From assembly GCA_026770585.1 (NCBI GenBank), contig MU647230.1, positions 32,976 to 60,112 on the forward strand: a stretch of DNA of 27,137 nt, in the 5' to 3' direction. Position numbers and translations under genes: made by a program. Within the stretch, counting starts at the first letter, position 1. Each line of letters starts with the position of its first letter. Shown in pieces: positions 10,392 through 16,097 of this stretch. Source of the stretch: Baffinella frigidus (taxonomy: Eukaryota > Cryptophyceae > Cryptomonadales > Baffinellaceae). Below the pieces are notes generated by a model, which was given only the letters and a program-made list of their open reading frames with translations, ran no database searches and was not told the origin of the DNA.

Positions 10392-12946
10392 GGTGTTAGG
10401 GTTTAGGCTTTAGGGTTTAGGGTTTAGGGTGTTGGGGTGTTCGACAGGGTGTTCAACAGAGAGAGATGGATGCCGTCAAACTACGCTAGACCTGAAGGGA
10501 GTCAATCGCAAACGTCAACTCCTGTGAAGCCTCGAGTCAACTTTGGGCCAATGCACGGTTTTCCGGGGATGGGCCCCTTACGGCAACTTTTGATTGCCCC
10601 CATCACGTCGAAAGTAGGGTGCCAACCACCAACCCTCCCGGTTTGACCAAATCATCGATTTCAGACTTGAGATTTACCCTTGCAGAGACCCCAGATCCGG
10701 GGTGTCTGAAAGGGTGCATTGGTGAAAAGCGTATAGGGGGGGCGGGGCCGACCGTCTTTGAGACCGTCCTTGAGAGGGGGTAGCACACCCTCCAAAGCGC
10801 GGCCGAACAGGATTCGGTTTCGGGTTTCAGGTTTCGGGTGTCGGGGTTCGGGTTTAGGGTTCTGAGCCGACTGTCCTTGAGCGCGGGCCGCACACCCTCC
10901 AGAGCACGGCCGAACCGTGAAAGTAGAAACCCCAAATGGTTCTCACATTTTGGTGCATTGGTGAAAAGCGTATGGGGGGGGCGGGGCAGACCGTCTTTGA
11001 GAGCGGGCAGCACACCCTCGAGCGTGCGGCCGAACAGGATTCTTCAGGTTTCGGGTTTTAAGTTTCGGGGTTCGGGTCGATGGGGTTTAGGGCGGGGCAG
11101 ACCGTCCTTAAGAGCGGGCAGCACACCCTCCAGAGCGCGGCCGAGGCCAGTATCCCACAGCGCGTCTGCGATGCCTCTGTCGTGCACCTTCATCCGGGGA
11201 CATGTTTGATTTAAAATAAAATGAATCCCTATTTGTTCATAGGAGATGGACGAAGATTGGTTAGGGCCCTAAGTAAATTTAATTAGGGCCAGAATCCGGT
11301 CTGATAGGCCATTTTCTTTTAAATGAAACGTGTTTCCGGATTAACCTGATGGCGAGGGATGCCTCGTTCAGTCGTTGGTGAGATAATTTATTGATTCCAC
11401 CACCAGCATGACCACGTGCTAATACCCCCTGCGGGGTTTTGGGGGCTACGAGGATCTGAAGTTCTCTCACACACTACACGTTGTGGGGAATGACTCGGGA
11501 AGCATGCTGGCGACTTCCACCAACCCTCCCAATTGGACCAAATCATCGATTTTAGACTTGAGATTTACCCTTGCAGAGACCCCAGATCCGGGGTCTCTGC
11601 AAGAGTAAATCAAGGGTGAATCTACAATATAAAATCGACGATTTGGTCCAATCGTGAGTGTGGGCTGGTGGTTAACAGGAACGTGGTGGGAGCCGGGAGA
11701 GGTCCTGGAAGCGCCGCACGGCTGGGAGCGTCCTCGGCAAAGACCCTCAGGGGCAAAGATCCACCAGCAACCCGTAGCAGCGTTTACCGGATCCTTGCCA
11801 GAATCCGGTAATGGAATCATGTTTTTGATTTATTCGTAGGACCCTACGGTAGGAAATCCTAGAGACCTCGATTTGCTGACGGGAGATACCGAAGAGATTT
11901 CTTCGGTTAAACTGAAAATTACTACAGTACCCGACCCGGTTATAAGCTGCTACGGGTTGCTGGTGGATGATGGGGGCCGGGATGGGAGAGGGAGCGGCGC
12001 GTTGATATAACGTGAACCATTGTTGGAGCTTGAGCCATCTCCTGCAAGGGGAGGGCCGTTTTCGACACGCTGCCCAAGCCAACGACCCACCTCCACTGCG
12101 AGCCACCACCAGCAACCCGTAGCAGCTTTTCCCGGGTCCTTGCAAGGGTCCGGAATTTTATAAAAGAATCTTATTTATTCCTAGGAACCTACAGTAGGAA
12201 GGGCCTAGGGAACTACGAATTGCTGACGGGAGATACCACTGAGATTTCATCGATTTGTACCAGGATCCGAAAGGTTTCAAAACCCGGGATAAGCTGCGGG
12301 TAGTTGCTGGCGGCAAGCATGCTTCCCAAACGTCCATGGCCCATTTTGAACAGCAGATCAAAAGTGGCCCATTTTGAACAGCAGATCAAAAGTGAAGGGG
12401 CTTGGTAGGTATATAGGCATGCGGCGGTGGTGCTCAAGTGGGAAACGTCTTGGCAAGGGATCGCGCTGTGAACACGGGAAACACCTGCGCCCGAAAGTTG
12501 TCGCGATACGCGTCTCCGTACCCCGGGCGCCCCCCGGCAGGCCGCGTGCTCACCATCCCGAGCGACTCGGCCCACGCGACCCAGCTGGCGCACTCTGCTT
12601 CGCTGAGCACGCCTGGAACGGTCAGCAGTTGCCCGTTGTTGCCGGCGTCCGCATGCGCGACACCTACCACCGACGGGGAAGGAAGATCCTTTTGCGAGAC
12701 CCCCGGGGCTGACGCACTCCCGCCGCCCTTTCGCCGCTTTCCAGAGGAGGAGGCCGCTTCTTGCCCGAGCTGGCCACAGGCCGCCCCGCCGCCTTTCCTG
12801 GACTTGCTGGGCATGCCGTGTGCTGCGCTCCCGACACCGCCACGGTCTGCAGTCTGGGCACAGAACCCGCTCGAGACAGAGACGGTGGCGAACAGAGGTG
12901 CGAACAAGAGCAAAAGGGCCAGACGTGTGGTTGTCCGGAGACACAT
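4581..12946 (-). CDS. 2-oxoglutarate/Fe(II) dioxygenase, prolyl 4-hydroxylase type (8 exons, complete)
   Basis: Exons on the minus strand: 12946-12485, 11187-11103, 10218-10158, 9505-9452, 7912-7840, 5551-5505, 5304-5259, 4670-4581. All phases agree and the 918 bases give 305 residues. The product starts MCLRTTTRLALLLLFAP, a likely signal peptide (1-30), then a Gly/Ser/Lys-rich linker to about 100. The oxygenase domain follows: LTVPGVLSEAECASW, AYRDN (about 147), FNDNIRLYRYDPG (about 189), the metal ligands H207 and D209 (KHYDG), YTVLIYLS and GGGETCFY (222-239), distal H269 (CWQHEA) and K279 (GTKYILRTDVVY) ten residues later, the 2OG-binding Lys seen in prolyl 4-hydroxylases. The family hydroxylates proline or similar residues of secreted proteins; the substrate here is unknown. 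Intron 6 has a GC donor (CACAG|GCAACC). Introns total about 7.4 kb of MITEs, TTTAGGG arrays and echoes of at least six exons. The gene appears intact. Confidence 0.9.
4895..4967. repeat. Repeat P, copy 1
   Basis: A dispersed unit of about 72 bases, CACTCGGGTTGAC to GTCAACTCTGGAGCG, including ATGCTGGGCGTGCGGTACAA. Other copies lie at about 7457-7530 and 9371-9443, with degenerate ones near 1290 and 25990. All clear copies lie in introns of gene 2. Confidence 0.75.
5047..5072 (-). repeat. Echo of exon 7 of gene 2
   Basis: ACCTGCGTCACAGGGCGCGC here is identical to 5257-5276 inside exon 7 and its donor. On the minus strand it reads ARPVTQ followed by GT, preceded by CCAG from a CCCTAAACC array. 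The 5' half of the exon is missing. Foldback element H copy 1 lies between echo and exon. Confidence 0.85.
5130..5255. mobile_element. Foldback element, family H, copy 1, at the donor of exon 7
   Basis: Ends CCACGCCAGA and TCTGGCGTGG, internal ACGCCTTATCCACGCCAGAT palindrome, 126 bases. The donor of exon 7 reads CAG|GTG and the element begins with the next base, so almost the whole 5' part of intron 7 is the element. Two further copies lie in gene 3 (17152 and 18150). Confidence 0.88.
5308..5500 (-). repeat. TTTAGGG array filling intron 6 of gene 2
   Basis: Intron 6 (5504-5305) is almost entirely telomere-like: TTTGGGG units, then TTTAGGG variants and about eight perfect TTTAGGG units (about 5434-5500). 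In the sense strand this is CCCTAAA. It runs from the GC donor to the acceptor CCCGAAACAG of exon 7. A shorter array (5556-5608) precedes exon 6. Confidence 0.92.
5682..5820. mobile_element. Foldback element, family F, with GCTT target duplication
   Basis: Ends TTCATCCGGGAGCATCATG and CATGATG-like TTCCCGGATTA; the inner arms contain CTACTACACC and GTGTAGTAAATTTCGTTGCC. Exact GCTT lies on both sides (5678-5681 and 5821-5824). Ends are shared with family E, so E and F probably use one transposase type with 4-base duplications. Confidence 0.85.
5903..6005. mobile_element. Foldback element, family J, partial copy 2
   Basis: One end, TCGAAGTCCGCTGGGTGG, is clear; the other end near 5903 (CAGTCCGTAGGAACAC) is degenerate. 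Internal GTAGGAACACCCC and CCTAGGTCTTATCGCTTAGG match the copies at 6185-6346 and 9035-9195. On the minus strand the element starts two bases after the exon 6 echo (AG|GC). Confidence 0.75.
6007..6053 (-). CDS. Alternative copy of exon 6 of gene 2 (possible mutually exclusive exon)
   Basis: On the minus strand GGGCAG|GAAAGTGCGCG leads an open 47-base unit ending GTGCACAG|GCCACC. It reads ESARITPLLDSALVH, against ESARITPVPGLALLH in the exon at 5505-5551. Length, entry phase 0, exit phase 2, the GCAG acceptor and the AG|GC donor are all the same. The changed residues are the PVPGLALL core strand, so the protein from this copy may fold less well. It could be a true alternative exon or a young duplicate. 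Confidence 0.6.
6127..6175 (-). repeat. Echo of the end of exon 8 of gene 2
   Basis: On the minus strand AGTGTGCGTGAC, GGTCCTGCTG and CGACCTAGCCTCCGTGGG parallel the end of exon 8 and the bases after its stop (AGTGTGCGCGAC, GGTCCTTCTG, AACCTAGCCTCC). A further decayed copy is at 6430-6470. Both lie between exons 5 and 6, not beside exon 8. Confidence 0.6.
6185..6346. mobile_element. Foldback element, family J, copy 3
   Basis: Ends CCACACAACGGGCTACGAGG and TCGAAGTCCGCTGTGTGG, with internal CCTTATCCGTAAGAACCCC and CCTAGGTCTTATCG. Full-length counterpart of the copy at 9035-9195. Confidence 0.8.
6482..6620. mobile_element. Foldback element, family D, copy with CCACCAGCCCTCC ends
   Basis: Ends CCACCAGCCCTCCCAGGCGG and its partner GGAGGGCTGGTGG, followed inward by GACCAAATCG and CGATTTGGTCC. 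The centre has a GGGTGGCAC/GTGCCGCCC hairpin. Family D copies share the CCACC ends and the GACCAAATCG inner motif but have different centres. Confidence 0.85.
6633..6789. mobile_element. Foldback element with GGAAGCTTCCAGCTCTGG ends
   Basis: Long inverted arms, CGGAAGCTTCCAGCTCTGG to CCAGAGCTGGAAGCTTCCG, extended inward by GACCTGAAGCGG-TCAAATTCCC and its complement. It starts 12 bases after the family D element. Single copy here. Confidence 0.85.
6969..7159. mobile_element. Foldback element, family G, copy 1
   Basis: 191 bases with ends CCACTCGAGAATGCTGGAG and CTCTAGCATTCTCGTGTGG. The copy at 21214-21404 has the same length and differs at about ten bases, the closest pair of elements in the window. 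Confidence 0.92.
7258..7372 (-). repeat. TGCAGGG array
   Basis: Tandem GGGTGTA, then GGGTGCA heptamers, a telomere-like variant. In the sense strand of gene 2 it reads TGCACCC. No exon follows directly; the next coding-like unit is an exon 5 echo. Confidence 0.85.
7389..7606 (-). repeat. Two echoes of exon 5 of gene 2
   Basis: Minus strand 7606-7541 reads IYLSSSGGGETCFYHQHGGQ then GT; 7454-7391 reads GYLSSYGGGETCFYNEHGGK then GT. They match the real exon 5 (7912-7840), IYLSSCGGGETCFYNEHGGQ. Both keep the frame and the donor but have lost the first four codons and a phase-correct acceptor. Repeat P lies between them. They contain the GGxTxF segment next to the active site. Confidence 0.85.
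7922..8290 (-). repeat. TTTAGGG arrays upstream of exon 5, with unique insert
   Basis: Arrays at 7922-8056 and 8258-8287 flank a unique stretch (8060-8257) with no exon. The first array ends at the acceptor CCCCTGGAAACAG of exon 5. Its units include exact TTTAGGG and TTCAGGG. Confidence 0.85.
8345..8492. mobile_element. Degenerate foldback of the TTACTACAC type
   Basis: Arms GGTTTTAATTTAAAAC with AAAATTACTACACG, and partner GTGTATGGTAAATTGCATT with GTTTTAAATCAAAATCG. Related to family F by the TTACTACAC inner motif and an ATTACTAATAA centre (compare ATTACTAGTAA at 25040). Confidence 0.7.
8611..8707. mobile_element. Foldback element, family C, copy 1
   Basis: Ends CTCAAAATTCAGGACACGCA and TGCGTGTCCTGAATTTCGAG enclose a CTCTACAGTAGGACCCTA core. 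The copy at 14151-14253 has the same termini. Confidence 0.88.
8711..8914. mobile_element. Foldback element with perfect GCCACGCCAGGTCA ends
   Basis: A perfect 14-base terminal repeat encloses 204 bases. The termini resemble family H (CCACGCCAG) but the interior, with GTTACTACACG and TTTGTACCAGGAT, differs. Confidence 0.8.
9035..9195. mobile_element. Foldback element, family J, copy 1
   Basis: Ends CACACAGCGGACTTCGAAGG and CCCGCTGTGTGG. The interior has ATAAGACCTAGGACCCTACG and GTTCCTACGGATAAGG. It borders an echo of exon 4 of gene 2. Confidence 0.82.
9196..9360 (-). repeat. Two echoes of the 3' half of exon 4 of gene 2
   Basis: Minus strand CTCGGGCGAGAAACGCG|GTAC (about 9345-9310) and ATCGGGCGAGAGACGCG|GTAC (about 9226-9200) parallel the end of exon 4, TTGGGAAGAGAGACACG|GTCC. 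The first keeps the reading DV-LGRETR. The His-x-Asp half of the exon is absent in both. The donor dinucleotide is present in all three. Confidence 0.7.
9509..10152 (-). repeat. TTTAGGG/TTTGGGG/GGTTGAG array filling intron 3 of gene 2
   Basis: Intron 3 (10157-9506) is one continuous degenerate array: TTTAGGG, TTTGGGG and, nearer exon 3, TTGAGGG units. In the sense strand it is CCCTAAA/CCCTCAA, running from the donor of exon 3 to the acceptor CCCTCAAAACAG of exon 4. The variants are grouped in blocks. Confidence 0.93.
10224..10440 (-). repeat. TTTAGGG/TTGAGGG array before exon 3
   Basis: A telomere-like array within intron 2 that ends at the acceptor AACCCTGCAG of exon 3 (10218). 10437-10620 next to it is unique sequence in which I see no exon. 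Confidence 0.9.
10626..10711. mobile_element. Truncated family D element
   Basis: CCACCAACCCTCCCGG-TTGACCAAATCATCGATT and the centre CAGATCCGGGGTGTCTG match the left half of the element at 11517-11671; the right arm is missing. Confidence 0.75.
10741..11040 (-). repeat. Three echoes of exon 2 of gene 2
   Basis: Segments 10981-11040, 10865-10918 and 10741-10815 each carry, on the minus strand, CGGCCG-GCTCTGGAGGGTGTG-like sequence and a CTCAAGGAC|GT-like end, as in exon 2 (11187-11103). The reading ALEGV-PALKD is partly kept. The third has an internal 12-base duplication. GTGCATTGGTGAAAAGCGTA flanks two of them (10715, 10952), so a unit of about 240 bases was duplicated. Confidence 0.85.
11190..11343. 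mobile_element. Introner-like foldback element, family E, copy 2, target duplication ACCT/AGGT
   Basis: 154 bases with ends TCATCCGGGGACATGTTT and AAACGTGTTTCCGGATTA. Exact ACCT lies on both sides (11186-11189 and 11344-11347), which is AGGT on the gene strand. The AG of the nearer AGGT is the 3' splice acceptor of exon 2 (GATGAAG|GTGCAC), and the far AGGT supplies AG|GT, so one insertion would make both splice sites. Confidence 0.85.
11344..11516 (-). other. Intron 1 segment with possible exon 2 echo
   Basis: On the minus strand 11372-11344 (GAACGAGGCATCCCTCGCC then ATCAG|GT) faintly matches the start of exon 2 (GACAGAGGCATCGCAG). The rest, including a CCGCAGGGGG-like patch at 11425-11440, shows nothing further. 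Confidence 0.35.
11517..11671. mobile_element. Foldback element, family D
   Basis: Ends CCACCAACCCTCCCAATTGG and the partner to GGGCTGGTGG, inner GACCAAATCATCGATTTTAG and its complement, centre CAGAGACC-CCAGATCCGG-GGTCTCTG. 155 bases, in intron 1. Confidence 0.88.
11761..11966. mobile_element. Foldback element, family A, copy 1
   Basis: 206 bases with ends CCACCAGCAACCCGTAGCAG and CTGCTACGGGTTGCTGGTGG; interior TTGCTGACGGGAGATACC and GAAAATTACTACAGTACCC. The inner half has a CCTACGGTAGG palindrome as in families B and J. Confidence 0.92.
12106..12313. mobile_element. Foldback element, family A, copy 2 (diverged)
   Basis: Left end as in copy 1; right end decayed (GGGTAGTTGCTGGCGG). Shares GAATTGCTGACGGGAGATAC. 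In intron 1 of gene 2, 140 bases from copy 1. Confidence 0.88.
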
Positions 12947-13247
12947 CCACCACGGCCGGCTGACGGGTACTCTCGCTCTACCTCTCCAGAGAGGATCCGG
13001 ATCCCGCGCTTCAAGTTTCAACGGCTCCAATTCCCATGCGAAAATGGTCAAAAAACGGTGGTCAATCATTTTTTTTTCGTTGTGCCTAGAAGTCTGAGCT
13101 TCAAGTCTCTGTTCAGGCCAAGGCCCGTCACGTCTCCCGTGGCTGTGCCCACCACGGCGGTTCGGTCCCACGGGCCAAGAAACGTGCGTGCTGCTGTACG
13201 ACGTCTATTAAAGCTCCATAAGCTCCATAAGTCTGCTAGAAGGAAGG
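12947..13247. promoter_or_regulatory. Upstream region of gene 2
   Basis: No exon is clear here. The gene 2 start codon at 12946-12944 is chosen because a signal peptide follows at once. The reading frame stays open for 75 codons upstream, so a longer N-terminus is possible. Two tandem AAGCTCCATAAG copies lie at 13211-13231. No TATA-like box is convincing. Confidence 0.35.
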
Positions 13248-13562
13248 ATGGGGTTGAATGATGGGGAGGAAGATATGAGCAGCTTCTTGATGGAAGATAT
13301 GAGCAGCTTCGTGGCTGTGGCGGTGACCGAGTTCTTTTTGTTCTTCATTCTTCCGGGGGCATTAGTCGATGGGCGGGCGAACAGCGAAGGCCTCCAAAAA
13401 CTCGTCTGTGGAACGCTTCTTCTCCTGGTGCTTTTGGGCGCCAACAGCTACTCCAAACGCGCGGTAAACGGATGGTCCACGCTGCATCTGCACTTGCATC
13501 TGCTCCTCGGGCCACTGATGTTCCTCGAGGGTCTGCGAGACTTCGTCGTGCCCTACAGCTGA
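13248..13562 (+). other. Open frame of uncertain strand (hydrophobic on plus, Glu/Gln-rich on minus)
   Basis: A plus-strand frame of 104 codons has two hydrophobic stretches (FVAVAVTEFFLFFILPGAL and LVCGTLLLLVLLG). The complementary minus-strand frame (13631-13362) is rich in Glu, Gln and Lys (EEQMQVQMQRG, EKKRSTDEFLEAFA). One is probably the shadow of the other, and I cannot tell which. It has a 24-base tandem duplication, GAAGATATGAGCAGCTTC, at 13269-13312. No family recognised. Confidence 0.3.
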
Positions 13563-13589
13563 GAGATGTGGGCGCGAGCAAGGGCCCAC

Positions 13590-13788
13590 CGCGTCAACGG
13601 CGAGGAGGGATCCTTCACCACGTTGCTCCATGCGTGACGCGGCTGCTGCTTCAGGCGGGCAAGAAAGGGTAGCCCAAGTTTTTCTGTGGAGACGCCGCTG
13701 CCCTCAGACCTGGGCCACGAGGCTGTGACGAGGCTGCTGCTCGACAATGCACCTACTTTGGAGCAACTCCGGACTGCGAATTTGAAGG
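13590..13788 (+). pseudogene. Degenerate ankyrin-like repeat fragment
   Basis: Plus-strand reading gives RVNGEEGSFTTLLHA, then after a one-base frame change CVTRLLLQAGK, then after another change TPLPSDLGHEAVTRLLLDNA before a possible donor (AAGG|GTGAGG). These fit the ankyrin pattern of DG-TPLHxAxxxGH-xxVxxLLLxxGA. Two related TGACG(A/C)GGCTGCTGCT segments suggest tandem repeats. The 30-N gap lies 80 bases on, so assembly error, introns or decay could all explain the frame changes. Confidence 0.4.
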
Positions 13789-13869
13789 GTGAGGGCCGTG
13801 GCAACGCGCAGGGCCAAGTGCCTGATGTTTGCCATGAACGGAGGTGGGCGGGGGGGTCCAGGCGCGAGG

Positions 13870-13899
13870 NNNNNNNNNNNNNNNNNNNNNNNNNNNNNN
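13870..13899. other. Assembly gap of 30 N
   Basis: Thirty undetermined bases. The true length is unknown, so continuity across this point is not guaranteed. Confidence 0.98.
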
Positions 13900-14150
13900 G
13901 GGCGCTTGATTCGAGTGGACGAGGGTGGCCGATATGTACATACAGTAATAAACTCTCAGTGGCGACTCGAGTACAAGAACTCGTAGCCCCTTAACCAAAG
14001 GTTCTATGCTCTAAGACATAGCCCTACTGTAGGACCCTGCCGAGGCTAAGTGGCGGATGGAAGGGTGTGTTTATTAATTGACGATGGTCGCTGGCTGTAC
14101 ACTGGCAATGCCTTCTCTGGCAAAGGGTTTTCGCTGGCTTAGGGTTCCGC

Positions 14151-14253
14151 AATTAAGGACACGCACCGCCCTAGGGTCCTACAGTAGGCCCATGCCTGGG
14201 GCCCTATGGCCACCCCTATCATTACCCGGCCGGTGCGTGTCCTGAATTTCGAG
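14151..14253. mobile_element. Foldback element, family C, copy 2
   Basis: Ends AATTAAGGACACGCACCG and CGGTGCGTGTCCTGAATTTC, core CCTAGGGTCCTACAGTAGG. The 160 bases before it (13990-14150) hold nothing I can identify. Confidence 0.85.
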
Positions 14254-14264
14254 TAACCCGTGTA

Positions 14265-14488
14265 CAGGGGTACCTCGCTCATAAGAAACTGCGCCCCCTT
14301 AAAACCCTACAGTAGGCCTATGCCTACGGCCCTATGGTGGTCCTATGGGGGGAGCTGTTCACTCCACGGATTCTGTTCACTCCACGCGATCCTGCACTCT
14401 ACAGGGCTACCTCACTCGTAAGAAACTGCCCCCCCCCTAGGGCCACCGTAGGGCCCTAGGCGTGGGCCTACTGTAGGGTCCTAGGGGG
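14265..14488. mobile_element. Two truncated family B elements
   Basis: 14265-14356 and 14402-14488 both start CAGGG-TACCTC and keep the CCTAGG core but lack the second arm. Between them lies GTTCACTCCACG twice (14358-14386). Confidence 0.85.
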
Positions 14489-14914
14489 ACGCGCCCTGTA
14501 TGCACTCTGTGGGCTGGTGGATGTAGCCGCCCTCCCCTTTCGAGGAGCTTGAGTAACCTGTGTCATGAGATAATAAAACATAACACGATTTACTCGAGTA
14601 CAAGACCACGCACTCTGAATTGCCCAGCAGGGCTTGTAGGGAAATTAAGAGGGGTTTCCCGCAAAGAAGGACCTACTGCCCAGGCAGGTAGTTGCGGTGC
14701 CTCTCGGCCGAGAGGTCACAGCACGCCTGGACAGTCACCCCGGAAAAATCTCGAAAGAGCGGCCGACACGGGGTACAGTATGTAGCACAGTGCGGAAGGT
14801 ATGTGCGGCGCTGACTCTGGTTGTTTGGCAATAAATTACCAATCTCTGGACAGTCAGCGGCGCCGTGCAGGGGTTTCTCGCCTACCATAGGAGCCCAGGG
14901 CCGTGCACGTGGTA
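14489..14914. other. Region without recognisable gene; start of repeated GGTAGTTGCGGT unit
   Basis: 14653-14709 (TTTCCCGCAAAGAAGGACC, then CAGGTAGTTGCGGTG) recurs at 15097-15150 and, in part, at 15348-15372. The spacing and truncation resemble the exon echoes of the genes, but no convincing reading frame joins them. Confidence 0.4.
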
Positions 14915-15032
14915 CAGGGGTACCTCGCTCATAAGAAACCGCATCCCCCTAGGACCCTATAGTAGGGCTGTGCCTAGGGCCCTATGGTGGTCCTAGGGGG
15001 GGCGGCGGTTTCTTATGAGCGAGGCACCCCTG
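14915..15032. mobile_element. Foldback element, family B, copy 6, between duplicated flanks
   Basis: Complete element with TA flanks. About 30 bases to its left (CCATAGGAGCCCAGGGCCGT) are repeated to its right (CCGTAGGAGCCTAGGGCCGT), each ending in GGTA. Confidence 0.9.
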
Positions 15033-15214
15033 TACCGTAGGAGCCTAGGGCCGTGCGCATGGTACAGCAACATCTGCAGCAAGCTACTAGCTTGGCAGGG
15101 TTTCTCGCAAAGAGGAACCTACTGGCCTGACGGGTAGTTGCGGTGGCGGTGCAACCAACTTGTCCATCTATCAACCTGGCCTGGTTGATGCTGCATCACA
15201 CCGCACATGGGTTA

Positions 15215-15488
15215 CAGGGATACCTCGCTCATAAGACCCCCCCCCCCCGTAGGGCCACCGCAGGGCCCTAGGCGTGGGCCTACTGTAGGTTCCTAGGGGG
15301 AGGCACTTTCTTATGAGCGAGGCACCCCTGTACTCCAAGCTACTGTCCAGCCAGGTAGTTGCGGTGGCGTTGCGGCGCGTCGCAGTACCCCTTCATCTCA
15401 ACCGCCTGTTCAAGGGTTACCGGGGTTACAGGGGTACCTTGCTCATGAGAAACCGCCACCCTCTAGGACCCTACAGTAGTCTAAGGAG
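15215..15488. mobile_element. Family B copy 7 (complete) and copy 8 (truncated)
   Basis: 15215-15330 is complete with TA flanks. 15429-15488 keeps only the left arm and part of the core. With the copies at 3230, 3391, 4198, 14265, 14402 and 14915 there are eight family B elements in the window, five of them within 1.3 kb here. Confidence 0.88.
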
Positions 15489-15985
15489 GGACTGACAAAG
15501 AACCCGAGGCGGACCCGTGGTACGTATCAAGGGCGTGTCAGGGTTTTAAATCAAAGGGTTGTCGGGGGTTTGGAGGCGCTTGCCTTGGGGGAGTCAGCGC
15601 GTCCGACGGCGACATTCAGAGCGTGTGCCGCGCGGATAAATCCCCCCGCACGCCCGACCTGCCTCCATATAGAGACGTTTCAGAACGTCGCCGTCTCCTT
15701 GTTAGCGAGGCAACCCTCTGTTAATAACAACACAGCCATCATGTATGCACCCCCACACGTTCATAGGGCAACGGACTGAAATCAAGGTACTTGAGTATGA
15801 AGCCCCCCGCACGCCCGACCTGCCTCCGAACAGAGATTTTCAGAACGCGACGGTTCGCGCCACTGGTACAAATCGAGGGCTGAAAGGTTGTGATAAACCC
15901 GTAGGGTGTTCGCGTTTGTGTTGCGGATACAGAGGCAAGGCGCGCGGTGGCTCAGGAAGAGCTAGACTTTGCAGCTGCGACGAAC
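15489..15985. other. Region with a repeated unit, possible orphan exon
   Basis: CCCCCCGCACGCCCGACCTG followed by CCTCC occurs at 15642 and 15805, each followed by AGAG and TTTCAGAACG. On the minus strand the first reads DGDVLKRLYMEA before GCAG|GTCGGG, in a frame the second copy has lost. It may be an exon with an echo, but no partner exon is seen. Confidence 0.3.
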
Positions 15986-15990
<5 letters not shown>

Positions 15991-16031
<41 letters not shown>

Positions 16032-16034
16032 GGG
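15991..16034. repeat. GA microsatellite and G run
   Basis: GA repeats (15991-16020) followed by a run of about 13 G and a short AGAG tail. Confidence 0.95.
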
Positions 16035-16097
16035 AGAGAGAGCCGCAGTGTCGAACGATAGCCGGGGGAACACTGCGTAGTATTAGCGACCTCCATG

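Noticed and set aside
9509-10440. A chromosome end (true telomere)
   Set aside because: The arrays are internal, degenerate, in both orientations and flanked by exons of one gene on both sides.
12213-12953. Long open frame of 246 codons on the minus strand and overlapping plus-strand frames at 12374-13261
   Set aside because: These are shadows of dioxygenase exon 1 in a GC-rich coding stretch; only one frame has the signal peptide and the domain start.
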